A DNA stretch of 64,000 bases from Myrmaecium sp. VS I D KN 1 (Eukaryota; Ascomycota; Dothideomycetes; Valsariales; Valsariaceae), in the NCBI GenBank assembly GCA_019775845.1, contig JADQAV010000009.1, positions 1,302,001 to 1,366,000 on the forward strand, given 5' to 3'. The position numbers and the translations under genes were made by a program. A model generated the notes under the pieces. The model searched no databases and was not told the DNA's origin. It worked only from the letters and a program-made list of their open reading frames with translations. Shown here one piece after another: positions 41,870-51,991 of this stretch. Each line of letters begins with the position of its first letter. Position 1 is the stretch's first letter.

Positions 41870-44109
41870 CTACAACCTCTTCCCTTCCCAGTTCCAGATC
41901 TCGTTCCATCTCTCCGGCTCCAATTCGATGGGGCCATCGAGCTTGCCAAACCGCGGGGGGATGCCTTGGCCCGGCTCCGGGAGGCATATCCATTCCCTGA
42001 CGCAGCCAGGGACCTCTTCACGATTATGGCTGATGATGAGCAGAGCCTGGTCATCTGTGAGACCTTGGACTCGGCTTCTGCCAAGTCGCGAGGCGTAGCT
42101 CTCCCGAGGACTTGCTTCGCCCGTGGTAAGATCGTAGTGCAGGGTCATGGAGTCTCCGCGACTTAAGAAGAGCAAGCATCGGTCTCTAGTCAAGTCATCC
42201 ATGCCACTGAAGGCCTCATCCAAGATCACTATGTCTGGGTTGCGTACTACTGCACGAAGAAACAGCGCCACGCGCTGACTTGACAGCGACAGCTCACCGA
42301 ACGTGATGTTTTCGGCCCATTTCAATGACGATGGATCCTGCTCAGCTTCTAAAGCGCTTCCCAAGCGAGTTGCCAACGCCTCGGCGCTTTCGTTCTCGTC
42401 TGGTGGACTTGCCAACTCGTTCTTCTGCAGCTCGGTCATTCCCAGGGTGGGGTTGAGGTCCGCTTGAAACCAACGCAAACAAGCCTCAATCCTCTCGGTT
42501 GCTTCACGTGACAGGGATGGCTTCGACAATGGGGTGTCCGCATATGCGGACTCTAAGGTGCGGCGGATTGATAACTGCTTGGGGAAGAACGAATGCACTT
42601 CAGGGGATGCATGGCCCATCCGCGCCTGGATGTCGAAGATCGAAATCCCAGGCTTCCCGGGCGAAGGCAGTCTAGAGCGCTGGAATATACGGATAGGAGC
42701 AGAGTACGTCTGTGGGTGGTCCGAAGTCAACAGGGCCAACAAAGTAGTCTTTCCAGAACCTGATACATATGTGTCAGTGTGAATGAGTCGCGCCTGGAAC
42801 CTTAGCTGAGCCTACCGTTAGCGCCGAAAATGCCCCAACGCTGGCCTCGGTGGACGCTCCACCAGAGACCATCTTTTTGGTTACCCTCGATTTCTTGCTT
42901 CCAGTTGCCGAGTGCCATATTATCGCCATACTTGATCTGGACCCCTTGCATCTCAATCAGGGGTTCGCCAGGGCTGATTTCAGCCTCGTCCCGGATACCG
43001 AAACCATCCCGGCTCAAAACTGGCTTCTGATTCCCCATCTCATGCGCAGCCAGTCCTTGAAAGCTACCACCTTCCGTCATATGCCTCCCGACCTCTCTCA
43101 TTTCTAGGAGTTCCGATTCCGCGGGCGCGGAAGATGACTTGGCATGCTCCTTAACCGCCCGCTCGGCTTCCACGTATTTCTCGCTGAGATATTTCACCAC
43201 CTCCTCCTTTGGCCCAAGCGCTTGGATCTTGGCATCTGCACCAGCGTATACAAGATGCGTGATCCATTCCGGAATGGCATCCTGCGGTCTTAAGCTCAGC
43301 AGGATCCTCGGATTCCTTTCCTCGGCCAGCCGATGCAGCAAGCCTGACATATGTTTCGTGACGAACGGATCCAATCCGATAAACGGCGCGTCAAGAAGCA
43401 GCAGCTCCGGCTGGCTGAGCAGCGCCTTCCCAATCCTTGCTCGGCGGGACTGGCCGTTACTCAAGTTGTTCACAGGCTTGTCGAAGAAGCGCTCGAGTTC
43501 AAGATCCTTCACCACTTTCAGCATAACAGCTCTGTCGGGTGTGTTTTCCCTCAAGAACTCCTCCGTGAGGTTGCGCCCGGTGATCCCGGTCAGGAATTGA
43601 GCGAGTGTAAAGTCCGTCTCCGGGTCAACGTGACTCTCGTAACGGGCGCTGAGGTAGGCACCCCCGAAGGCCTGGCGCTCGGCATCGAAGCCTACATATT
43701 GGATGGCTTTCTCGGGATTTCGGAGCGCGATGTTCTTTGCGGCTATCTCGGGCGAGGAGAGGTAAGGGTACGACCGTGCGGTGGGTGGCTCGCAGAGATA
43801 TTGCCCGCGGAGGACGTTCAGGAAGGCGGTGCGGACAGCGGACGAGGGGCTGAGGATTGCCCAGTGCTGATTCGGTGTAGACTTGGACGGGAGCTCGAGA
43901 GTCGTGGAAGGGAACAGCGGTGGGTTAGGCGCGGCTTCTTGACCGGCCGGTGGGAGAGAGGACGGGTGACGGCGGTAGAAGGTAGCATTGTTCAGGCGAA
44001 CGATGGGGGAGCTGCTGGAGGTGTTCAGGCGTCTAGCACAAGCAATTGGAGATTTAATGGTTTTCCATCTTACTGCGGATATGCAGAGAGATGCTGCAGG
44101 TCGTCGCAT
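41870..44109 (-). CDS. Tandem ABC ATPase without membrane domain, probably mitochondrial
   Basis: A soluble protein with two nucleotide-binding domains, related to yeast YDR061W and bacterial ModF-like ATPases. Exons, minus strand: 44109-42816 and 42759-41870, giving 727 residues. The N-terminus (MRRPAASLCISAVRWKTIKSPIACARRLNTS) is basic, acid-free and amphipathic, as in mitochondrial presequences. NBD1 has a good signature LSNGQ (216-220) but no P-loop Lys (SPSSAVRT at 87-94), Ala in place of the Walker B Glu (LLLLDA, 236-241) and no H-loop His. NBD2 has an intact P-loop GANGSGKT (429-436), Walker B VILDE (609-613) and His676, but a poor signature LSLSSQ (588-593). One composite ATP site should be active and the other degenerate. 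No transmembrane segment is seen. The intron splits the P-loop. Confidence 0.88.
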
Positions 44110-45099
44110 CTTGTACAGAAAGTTCTGGGCGGACTAGTTGGCGGATGGGGTGAGGATGGCGGAAATAAATTGTTTGAGATCCCACGGCGGAGATGCGACG
44201 TCGGCCCGCCCGTTATAAGGCTCCCGTCCGGCATGATGGCATCCCGGCCTTCTCTCCGGCCCGGCGCGAAGTGCCTCGGCATCATCCTCGTTCCGTCATG
44301 CAACCCCCATCCTTGCGGGGAAAGGATGGAGAAGGATGCAACAGCATCCGCATGCGCTGACGACAAATTATTGTCCGCGCAACTGCCACAGCACCAGTAA
44401 TGTGATTCCTCCAAGCGAAAATGCTTCCCGCATTGCAGCCTTCAAGACCCAAGGTGTGAATGAATTGCGATTTCCATGCGAACAGGTCAAATGAATGCTC
44501 ATACTACGCGCAGCATCCCTCGCAGCCCTATCAACCCCCGAGCTATCAGTATCAACAGATACGACCGCTGCACCGGGGCGAGCATCCGCATCAGTCAGCG
44601 CCTTCTTCTGCAGCCGATGTCAGACCCAAGAGCCAGCTTGAAGCTATGCCGCCCTTTCCAGGAGCATCGGCCGGAGCCAGTCGACATCCAGCGGCAATGA
44701 CGGCTTCCCCACTCTCACATGGGTTCAACAGCGCGGTGATGCATCCTGTGTTCTTCACACAGCAGCTCCGAAGGCCGCCATTCCCGCTGCCGAAAGAAGC
44801 GTGTGCTATCTTCCATCCTGTCGCCCATGGGTATGTCCATGAGCCGAAGCAACCGCTCACGGACACGAGCGGTCGAACCAAGCTATGATCTATCCCCCTG
44901 GTTATGGCATCATCCTCTTTCTCTTTGTTCGTGGCGTGCGGCATGGAGTGCAAATGCTCAAGCTCATCAGCCTCGGCTACGAGGGCGCGAGGCTGAGAAC
45001 ATGTACAATCGGGAAGAGAGACCTTCTGATACTTGCTCGAGGTTCTGAAGGGTCGCTGTAAATTCGTTCAATTCCAAACTCTCTGGTATCCCGTATCAA
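44110..45099. promoter_or_regulatory. ABC gene promoter and acyltransferase 3' flank
   Basis: The region lies between two minus-strand genes. It includes an 8-bp perfect hairpin, CCATCCTT/AAGGATGG, with a 7-base loop at 44307-44329 and a possible small plus-strand gene at 44460-44888. Confidence 0.5.
44460..44888 (+). CDS. Possible small gene, Pro/Gln/His-rich product
   Basis: An open frame of 142 residues starting MNCDFHANRSNECSYYAQHPSQPYQPPSYQYQQIRP. The Tyr/Gln/Pro-rich start resembles low-complexity fungal proteins, but no domain is recognisable. A longer gene with introns is possible. The frame lies between two minus-strand genes and could equally be chance. Confidence 0.25.
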   Translation: MNCDFHANRSNECSYYAQHPSQPYQPPSYQYQQIRPLHRGEHPHQSAPSSAADVRPKSQLEAMPPFPGASAGASRHPAAMTASPLSHGFNSAVMHPVFFTQQLRRPPFPLPKEACAIFHPVAHGYVHEPKQPLTDTSGRTKL

Positions 45100-47934
45100 T
45101 CAAAGCCTCGCCCGCGTTTGTATTTCCTTCCTTCGTCTCTTCTTCAGAGAGGCTGCGGTCGCTTCGCCCGCTGACACTGCTGACAACACGTTCTCCTGCT
45201 TTGCATCAGCATACAGCTGGCGGCCCACCAATTCCGCGAGACCCAAGACGCGCGTCTGAACCGTTGCACCATCCCTGCGATTCTTACTATGAAGGATATT
45301 AGCACGACATGATAAACTATGACTGAATGAAGCGAGCTTAAAACTTACCCTTCCCTCCTTGACTGACTTATGCTCTCCGCGAAATCCCATAATTTGCCTT
45401 GAGCAAGAATGCGCCTGGTCTCAGGGTCACGCCTGGGTAGCCAGCTATCTGCCAGTCGTACTTTTGGAGGCACCTTGGCGTCACGGCTCTTCCAAACCTC
45501 AATGATGCCTTCCTCCTCGAACCGTAGGTAGGCATTCTTTAGGGTTTCTTTGTTCACTGCCTCAAAGTACGAAAGGTCGCCTTGGTGATAAAGCGTTTTT
45601 CCGAGCTTGAAGTCTGATCAGTGTGAAGTTGCGGAGGGCAGAGCGGATTTCATACCAATTGCGCGCTGTCCTGAACCTTCTTCTGACCTAGCCACAGCTC
45701 CCCCTTGTGATCGGCAGGAGGGACCAGCATCATCAGAGAGACGGCGCCAAGCCAGCTGGCTTCAATGAAAGGCCAGATCAAGAAGCAATAGAAGTCGAAA
45801 TTCTCGCGGCCAGATGCTCGCTCGGTAGGGCTGAGTTCGATGAACAGGATCTTCTCCGGAAAAGCGGCGTCCCTGGTAACATGAATCACGTCGTCGTTCT
45901 CCAAACCGTTGAGTGTTTTCTCCAGATTCGTGTCAAAACCCTCGGTGGGGAAGATGAACTCGCCGCGAAAGAGTTGCGACAGGAATAGAACTTGACTATA
46001 AAGATCCTTGTAAGGTATCCGCTGGTTTTCTGGACCACCACCCTGCTTTACCCGGGTGTATAGGCCAGCAGATACCAGAGCTTCGAGTATGAAGAGGTGG
46101 ATTGTCATGTTACGATAGAAAGATAGTTGGAATCTGCCGTATGTTAGTATTCTGGGTGTCCACGGTTCGAACCTTACATACCGGTCAACTGCGTAATAAG
46201 TATCTTCCGGCAGATTGGGGATGCGGCCGACAAGGCTGGGTCCCAGAACTTCCAAAGCCCGTTCCACGACAACACCGGTAGGGAGTCCGGAAAAGTGCGC
46301 TACCCTACCGCCCTGGGCACGCACACGCTCGCACAGCCAGTCCACCCGTCTGATCAATTCAGACTTTCCGACGCCTCGGCCCCTGAGAGTCAGTAGTACG
46401 GTTCCGACCAGTGCTGTAGGCATGACAACTGAAACATCGTTGATCTCCTTCAGCACTCTGTAGCCCATGGTGCGAAGGAGCCGCAGCCGCGTCTCCTTCT
46501 CGTCCAACTGCTGCGGAAGTTGCCTAAATCGCTCTTTCTGTTGATTGATGAAACCCCGTAGACTCCAAGGCTCATGGAATCGGACGTCTACACGTCCAAG
46601 CTTCAGTGAGAGGACTGCAGAGGAATCTAGGAAGTCTTTCAAATTCTCCTTCTGTTTGGGTTGCCCAAGAAGCTCGTTTACGTATGAGCTTTATAGACGT
46701 TAGTATCCACATAGGATTCACTATACCCTTGGGGACTTACTCTACTTCTATAACTTTGTCATATTGCGTACTAACGGGGCAGATGATAGCATCTTTAACC
46801 CTTCCAGAGAGCACACTTTCAAGGATGAAGCTCAGGATACCGAATTTCGGCGGAAGGAGCTTTCCAGTTCTGGATCGACCGCCCTCTATCTGGGTTAGTA
46901 GTTTCAGAACAGTGATTCAGATGGACACATACCTATGAAGCACTCGAAATTGTAACCATGCTGCAAAAGGGTATCAATATATGTTTGTACCAGGGTGTTA
47001 TATAGCTGGTCATTCCCAAAGCTACGACGTATCCACATAGCGCCTTAACGTTTAGTTAGCTTAGCAAGTGGATGCTTCGAAAGCTGACAGGTACCTACCA
47101 GCATGCTGCAGGAAATATCCGACCATGGGGAAGTTCAAGTTGTCGCCGGCCACCACGACAGGGAGTGTGAGGCCGAGACGATAACATATAATCTGCAACG
47201 ACACATAGTCCACGTGAGATCGGTGACATGGAAGGAAAACGATCGATTGGTTGTTCTGCGCTGCCCTTTCAGCGACTGCACGTAAACGAAGGACTTCTTC
47301 GCTGGAAACATGGACACCTGTATCTTTCGTCAGTCACAAGATGATCAAAAGAGCCTTCTGATGTAGATAGACTTTAGCACGGCGACAAACCTTGATGGTA
47401 TGCCCTTGTCAGAAGCTGAGTAGCAAGATAATATGCGCCGCGGATGAATCGTTTGCTCTCCATTTTACATATCATGTCGTCTGTCATTTTCTCGGATACT
47501 TCAACCAGGCTATCCTCAATTTCCTTCCTTCTTCGCTCCTGAGCCTCTTCGTCTTGTAGTATGCCCTGCGCCGTCTCAACCTCGACTCTACGTTCCGCTA
47601 AGTTCCTGATCTTTGCCTGCAGCAGCGGGCTTCCCATGATCAACCCCTTCATGCGCTCGCTGAAGCCAGAGTAGAACACCGGTTGCCCAATGATTTTGTC
47701 ATAGCTCCGCCATCCAGTCCCGTTCACATAGAGGCTTATTTCTCGCAGGAAGTCTATAGGCGCGGTCCGGAAACGGGTCATCTGCCCGATGAGATTCTGT
47801 TCCTCGCCCCCATGAAATCTTGACGTGTCCTCCGTGTAACCCGCAGGATGTATTGTGACTCCCGGTCCGATTATCGAGATATCCGGTGCGGTGGAGGAAT
47901 GCGCCGCCATGTCATGCTTCACGCCCGGTGCCAT
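45100..47934 (-). CDS. PlsB-type glycerol-3-phosphate/DHAP acyltransferase (GNPAT-like) with PTS1
   Basis: The family acylates glycerol-3-phosphate or dihydroxyacetone phosphate at sn-1. Exons, minus strand: 47934-47391, 47317-47099, 47043-46933, 46885-46741, 46688-46182, 46133-45656, 45605-45349, 45286-45100, giving 815 residues; all eight join in frame. The acyltransferase motif HX4D is H213-RSHV-D218, with upstream VFLPCHRSHVDYVSLQI. Motif III is EGGRSRTGK from residue 292, then LPPKFGILSF. Downstream are ICPVSTQYDKVIEV and the GPAT C-terminal helical domain. The chain ends TRARL; ARL fits the peroxisomal PTS1 pattern, so a peroxisomal DHAP acyltransferase is more likely than a mitochondrial GPAT. 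The inverted-repeat element lies 331 bases upstream of the start. Confidence 0.93.
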
Positions 47935-48256
47935 CTTCGGATGATCTACGACTTCAAGGTGCTCAGAGGACGCAGGATGCAGAAGCCTCGACGGAATCTC
48001 GTGTTAGCAATCGAATGTAACTAAGACTGGCGTCGCGAGCGCATCAAAGCCTCGTCCGCAAAGTTTCGAGTGTCCGGGAGTGAAGTCGTTGGTGGTTTTG
48101 CAAAAGTAATATCCGGGCATGTCGCGGTTCGGCGATCAGATCGCCATGTCGATCGACCATGCAGCTTGCCGAGGCACGAGGTTCGCGGGGATTGATTGCT
48201 CCACATCCCCTTTTCTGAGTTTAGCGACATGTCAATCCATACACCACTAACCGCTT
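47935..48256. promoter_or_regulatory. Acyltransferase promoter up to the inverted-repeat element
   Basis: These 322 bases lie between the acyltransferase ATG and the left target-site duplication of the element. They are of mixed composition with no gene. The element therefore sits inside or just beyond this gene's promoter. Confidence 0.5.
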
Positions 48257-48264
48257 AAAAATAA
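48257..48264. repeat. Left 8-bp target-site duplication
   Basis: AAAAATAA directly precedes the left terminal repeat and is identical to 48779-48786. Confidence 0.85.
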
Positions 48265-48344
48265 GGAAATTGATAATCGTACAACCCCTACATTACTGCG
48301 CGTACAACCCCCAGATTACTAGACGTACAACCCCCCTTCCGATT
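48265..48344 (+). repeat. Left terminal inverted repeat, 80 bp
   Basis: It is the reverse complement of 48699-48778 with a single mismatch at 48331. It holds three iterons at a 23-bp period, starting with CGTACAACCCC at 48278, 48301 and 48324; the first two also share ATTACT. Confidence 0.9.
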
Positions 48345-48465
48345 GGTCAGAAACACGCGGTATAGGCTGGCAGTATACTGATTTTCCTCAACGCCTGGCA
48401 TTACGCCTGCGAGGGGCCCTTCGTAAGGCCTGCGAGGCGCCTATACGGTTCTACCGGAGCTTGCG

Positions 48466-48581
48466 TAAGGGCCCTGCGTGAGGGCCTACGTGANNNNNNN
48501 NNNNNNNNNNNNNNNNNNNNNNNNNNNNNNNNNNNNNNNNNNNNNNNNNCGTGAGGGCCTACGTGAGGGCCTGCGAGGGAG
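48466..48581. repeat. GC-rich minisatellite core, interrupted by the gap
   Basis: Units of about 12 bases resembling GGGCCTRCGTGA occur on both sides of the gap (GGGCCCTGCGTGA, GGGCCTACGTGA, GGGCCTGCGAGG). The 56 N probably stand for a collapsed or unreadable array. Confidence 0.7.
48494..48549. other. Assembly gap of 56 N
   Basis: The run of N lies inside the inverted-repeat element, within the minisatellite-like core. Confidence 0.99.
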
Positions 48582-48698
48582 CCTCTGTGTCTGCCTAATG
48601 GCCTGCCTGAGGGCCTGATAGCCTACCTGAGGGCGAGAAAAGGCTGCGAGGAAGCCCGCGGAAGGGCCTGCGTATAGGCTTCTAGCCAATCGGAAGCT

Positions 48699-48778
48699 AA
48701 TCGGAAGGGGGTTTGTACGTCTAGTAATCTGGGGGTTGTACGCGCAGTAATGTAGGGGTTGTACGATTATCAATTTCC
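48699..48778 (-). repeat. Right terminal inverted repeat, 80 bp
   Basis: It mirrors the left repeat, including the three 23-bp iterons in opposite orientation. Just inside it, AATCGGAAG is duplicated (CCAATCGGAAGCTAATCGGAAG spans about 48687-48708). Confidence 0.9.
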
Positions 48779-48786
48779 AAAAATAA
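48779..48786. repeat. Right 8-bp target-site duplication
   Basis: AAAAATAA directly follows the right terminal repeat, identical to 48257-48264. Confidence 0.85.
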
Positions 48787-49557
48787 ATACATCGCTACGA
48801 TGCTTTTATCACTATATACATAAAGCAGGTAAATGTTAGTGTTGATGAGCAAATGACTTCCTGAAGTCTCATTCTAATGTCTTTTCCATGGGCTTCTAAT
48901 GGTTCTTAGATTACCAATTGAGTTTTTCGATCATGTTCCTTAGGAATAAGAGAGATCCCTGAAAATAGCATTGCCTTTATTATTACAATTACAGCTACAA
49001 CTTTCGGTATATGTATATCGACTTCGATCAGCTCACAGGCTATATCATCCTTCTGCATTACTCCCCTAGAGCTATTGGAATTCAAGTATAATTGATCCAG
49101 CGTAAAGAGGGATCAGTACTTACATGTACATCAAATCAGCTGCATGGCAAGGGATATACAAGCTGTACGTGTTTTGCTAGCTGGCATGATATGCCAGAGC
49201 TGGCTTCAATGGGTATACCTGCCTTAGATCTGGGTTCAGCCTCGGTTGTTATGTGGTTGCGAGGTCTTCGATGTGCTTGAGTCTCACCTTCCACGTCCCG
49301 TATAAATAAGTAAGCACGCGCCTGTGGTCGAACCGGTTGGAATAAGAAAGGAGACCCCAAGGAAGTTCACAGCGTTCTGCTATTCCGGATGTCCATAGCT
49401 GAGGGCAGTAGGTCCCTGACTTGGGCTTCCATTAAAATACGTCATTAACTTGCCTCATGTTGCTCTCACGCAGTGCGCGTGGTCATGACACCGCCGCGGA
49501 GCGGAGTGTCAAGGAATGAATTGCTATAAGCTGGTTTCTAATAGCTGATAGCTCGCC
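48787..49557. other. AT-rich intergenic DNA between the element and the Zn2Cys6 gene
   Basis: The stretch is visibly AT-richer than most of the window and holds no convincing gene. It is the 3' flank of the Zn2Cys6 regulator. Small frames such as 49092-49280 look random. Confidence 0.5.
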
Positions 49558-51459
49558 CTACGGCCCTTGTTGAAGATCCTTATCTTGCGCAATATCCTCA
49601 AGTATCTGTTGGACCTTTCTTCTCTTTTCCTGTTTCTCAATCTCATATCTTTCCGGGTCAGAGACCTTCTTGTAAAGAGTTTTCAGCAATTGCCATTCCC
49701 TCTGCCCTCTAGGCGGCCGATCCATAAGAACCCCTTCAAATGCTTGATCCATTAACTGCAGAATTGTCTCCATTGTCTGTCGAATTTCGGTTTTTTTTGC
49801 AGAAGGTCTGCAGCCTGCGGAATTTAGAAGAACCATGGTCGGGACAACAGGTTGCATTTTGCTAAAAAGGAACCACCGCCAGGACGCGAATTTGTCCTCA
49901 GTAGCTAGCGTATGAAATGACTTAACGATCTGGAGTGACTGGACAACCGCGCTGTGCATGCCGTTAGTGCGTGTGGGGATACGCTGAGTTTGCGAACCAG
50001 GTATACCTCTCAGAATCATTGTAGGGGTGTGGACCGCCGTCCCGAAGAAGATAGTCGTGGATTACGACCGCATTGTCTCTCCAAAGATGCAATACCCTGG
50101 AGCACCAATTATCGAAACCTTGCAACGGCTGAAGCAGAAAATCAGGCGTTGATTCTGCCATGAGAACATCCATTTCTGTTAAAAGGTATTGGAACCGGGT
50201 GGTGAAGCCTTCATCCGGGATCCGGTCCGTTGACGACATGAACTTCTTCCTCACGAACTCCTTGTAAATCAGGCGCATCATGTGAGAGAATAGACGGTTG
50301 CCCTTAGCGGGAAGTAAATTCGGTGAATCTGCGCGTTCAGCATCTCCAGGCGATAATAGCTGGCGATCTCCGGAAGTCTCCCTTGCTCTGGTGCTAGGTT
50401 GCTGGTTCTGACAGCCAGGCGTATCTTCTACGTCGATCAAAGGTGGAACACCAGATGTGAAACTACTGTAAATGTCTAGATCCTGGATCTCTTCCCATAT
50501 TCTCCTCCGGCCCCGGGGATTCTGGTTGGGTTCCAGGAGGGGCGCGGCGTGGCAGCCAATACTCTGAGCAGCTCGGATGGTTGTCGCGACGTATTGGATC
50601 TCCTCTATAGTATCTTTCCCTGTTCCATTGAGTAGATGAAGCACTAGCGAAGCTCTTATTGTATCTAGAGTGGGAACGCGAGGGTATTCGCACAGTTGTA
50701 GCGCTTTTAAGGCAGCACCTTTCAAGCACTGGATCAACAATTCACGATCTCTAGGAATAATAGCCGTCCATGTGCTAAAGGGCGTCGCAACGGCACCCCC
50801 AAGCAGCACTGCGAATAGCAATGGAATCCACGATGGGTCAGTCCTTAAACCGATTGGATCGCGTCTTTTCAGGACCTCCAGTAGGTTCCAGAACTCTTGG
50901 TACACATGCTTGAGGGACTCGATGTCGAGAAATGCCAACATTGGCGCAACTCTCAGCCAGAACGAATCCATTAATAAGTCGCATACTTCTCGTGTTGGGA
51001 ACTTGTCAATGAGTACAAGCATCTCATGTGCGTTAGGCCCAACCGTTCTGAGTGAGGTCGGCCTAAGAAATTCATCAAGTTCTTCAACCTTAGCATATGT
51101 TCAGTCCATCGATGTCTGAGAATAGAGGGTACTTGTCTCACATGAGATCCCACAAGCCCCCAGAATGATCGGTCCACGTAACGGCTCCTGCCTCCTCTGT
51201 ACATAGCTAGGTGCCCTAGAGTAGTCCCTGAGCATGCTGTAGTGGCCTTTGACGTGCCAGATTCAATGTCGCCTTCATGCCTCTTCCTTTTGTGCGAGTA
51301 CCCGGTGCTACTTTGAGGATCGTAGACGCAGTTTTCTTCAAGCCTCCGGCAGCTCTCGCATACGGGACGCTCCTTTCCACATCTGACCTTCCTCCTTTTG
51401 CATGTCGAACAGCTCAAAGTCGGCCTCGTGCGCGTTATTTTCCTTTTCTGGAGATCCAT
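49558..51459 (-). CDS. Zn2Cys6 fungal transcription factor
   Basis: Exons, minus strand: 51459-51142, 51088-50007, 49951-49558, giving 597 residues. The zinc cluster has all six cysteines (C17, C20, C27, C34, C37, C44; CX2CX6CX6CX2CX6C) with the basic loop KRRKVRCGKERPVC. A basic linker GYSHKRKRHEGD follows. The body (about 130-500) resembles a fungal-specific regulatory domain: DKFPTREVCDLLMDSFWLRVAPMLAFLD, then FAVLLGGAVAT and AAQSIGCHAAPLLEPNQNPRGRRRIWEEIQDLDIY, the typical helical block before an acidic segment. The C-terminus is a charged coiled coil. The spliced frames are continuous with 53- and 55-base introns. The target is unknown. It lies between the acyltransferase with its adjacent element and dynein, in AT-richer DNA. 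Confidence 0.88.
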
Positions 51460-51991
51460 CGCCTATATAAGGCCACGGGAATATAGAGACAACTTCTCCC
51501 TGTAATAACAGGCAGAGGGAAGCTTGATCGTGGACTGTACTCATATGATGTGCACGTATATACAATGGATTAAGAAGAATCATTCGACGACTACTTGCTT
51601 GCACAGCTCACATCATAGCCAGTCGGGAGCCTCTAGTTTCAGCTTCAGGTAGTCGGGCTTGTAGGCACGTAAAATGCAGGGTTGTCGTCGCTTTTTCAAG
51701 ATATGAGAGGAAGAGTTGGACGGTTTGCGGAGTGACGCGAAGTTCGGGGTGGCTTGACCCCAGTTTCAAGGGTCCACCGGCATGTCGAGCTACTAAGCTA
51801 CGGGCCAAGAAGTTTACAACGCGTCGACTGCACCGTGGTTCTGAGCACTGGGAACGACACATCCTCACCAACGCCACTGTCCCTTCCACCACATCGCAAA
51901 ATAATACCTGGAGGCGAGTTTGTCGTGCCTTTACACTCTTGTCACGACAACTTCCATGTCTCCAACTCCCAATAACCCTTAAAACCACATC
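51460..51991. promoter_or_regulatory. Divergent promoter region, Zn2Cys6 gene and dynein heavy chain
   Basis: These 532 bases carry both promoters. A short antisense frame (51608-52081) overlaps the dynein start and is judged a shadow. No repeat is seen. Confidence 0.5.

Larger units (their letters stand above)
48265..48778. mobile_element. Non-autonomous inverted-repeat DNA element (MITE-like)
   Basis: The element is 514 bases as assembled. It has 80-bp terminal inverted repeats starting GGAAATTGATAATCG and an identical 8-bp direct repeat, AAAAATAA, on each side. The repeats match perfectly over the outer 66 bases and differ at one of the next 14. The inside is GC-rich with iterated GGGCCTRCGTGA-like units and contains 56 N, so its true length is unknown. 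No transposase is encoded. An 8-bp duplication points to the hAT superfamily, but the long, iteron-bearing ends and the terminal GG are not typical, so the class is open. The near-identity of the two ends suggests recent insertion. Confidence 0.88.

Noticed and set aside
46164-46173. GGTTCGAACC, another T-loop-like word
   Set aside because: It lies in an intron of the acyltransferase gene, and no cloverleaf can be built from the flanks.
48486-48773. Open frame across the inverted-repeat element
   Set aside because: It crosses the assembly gap and the terminal repeat and has no protein-like content.
48265-48778. Reading the element's inner repeats as a CRISPR-like array
   Set aside because: Units are about 12 bases with no spacers, inside inverted terminal repeats, in a fungal nuclear context.
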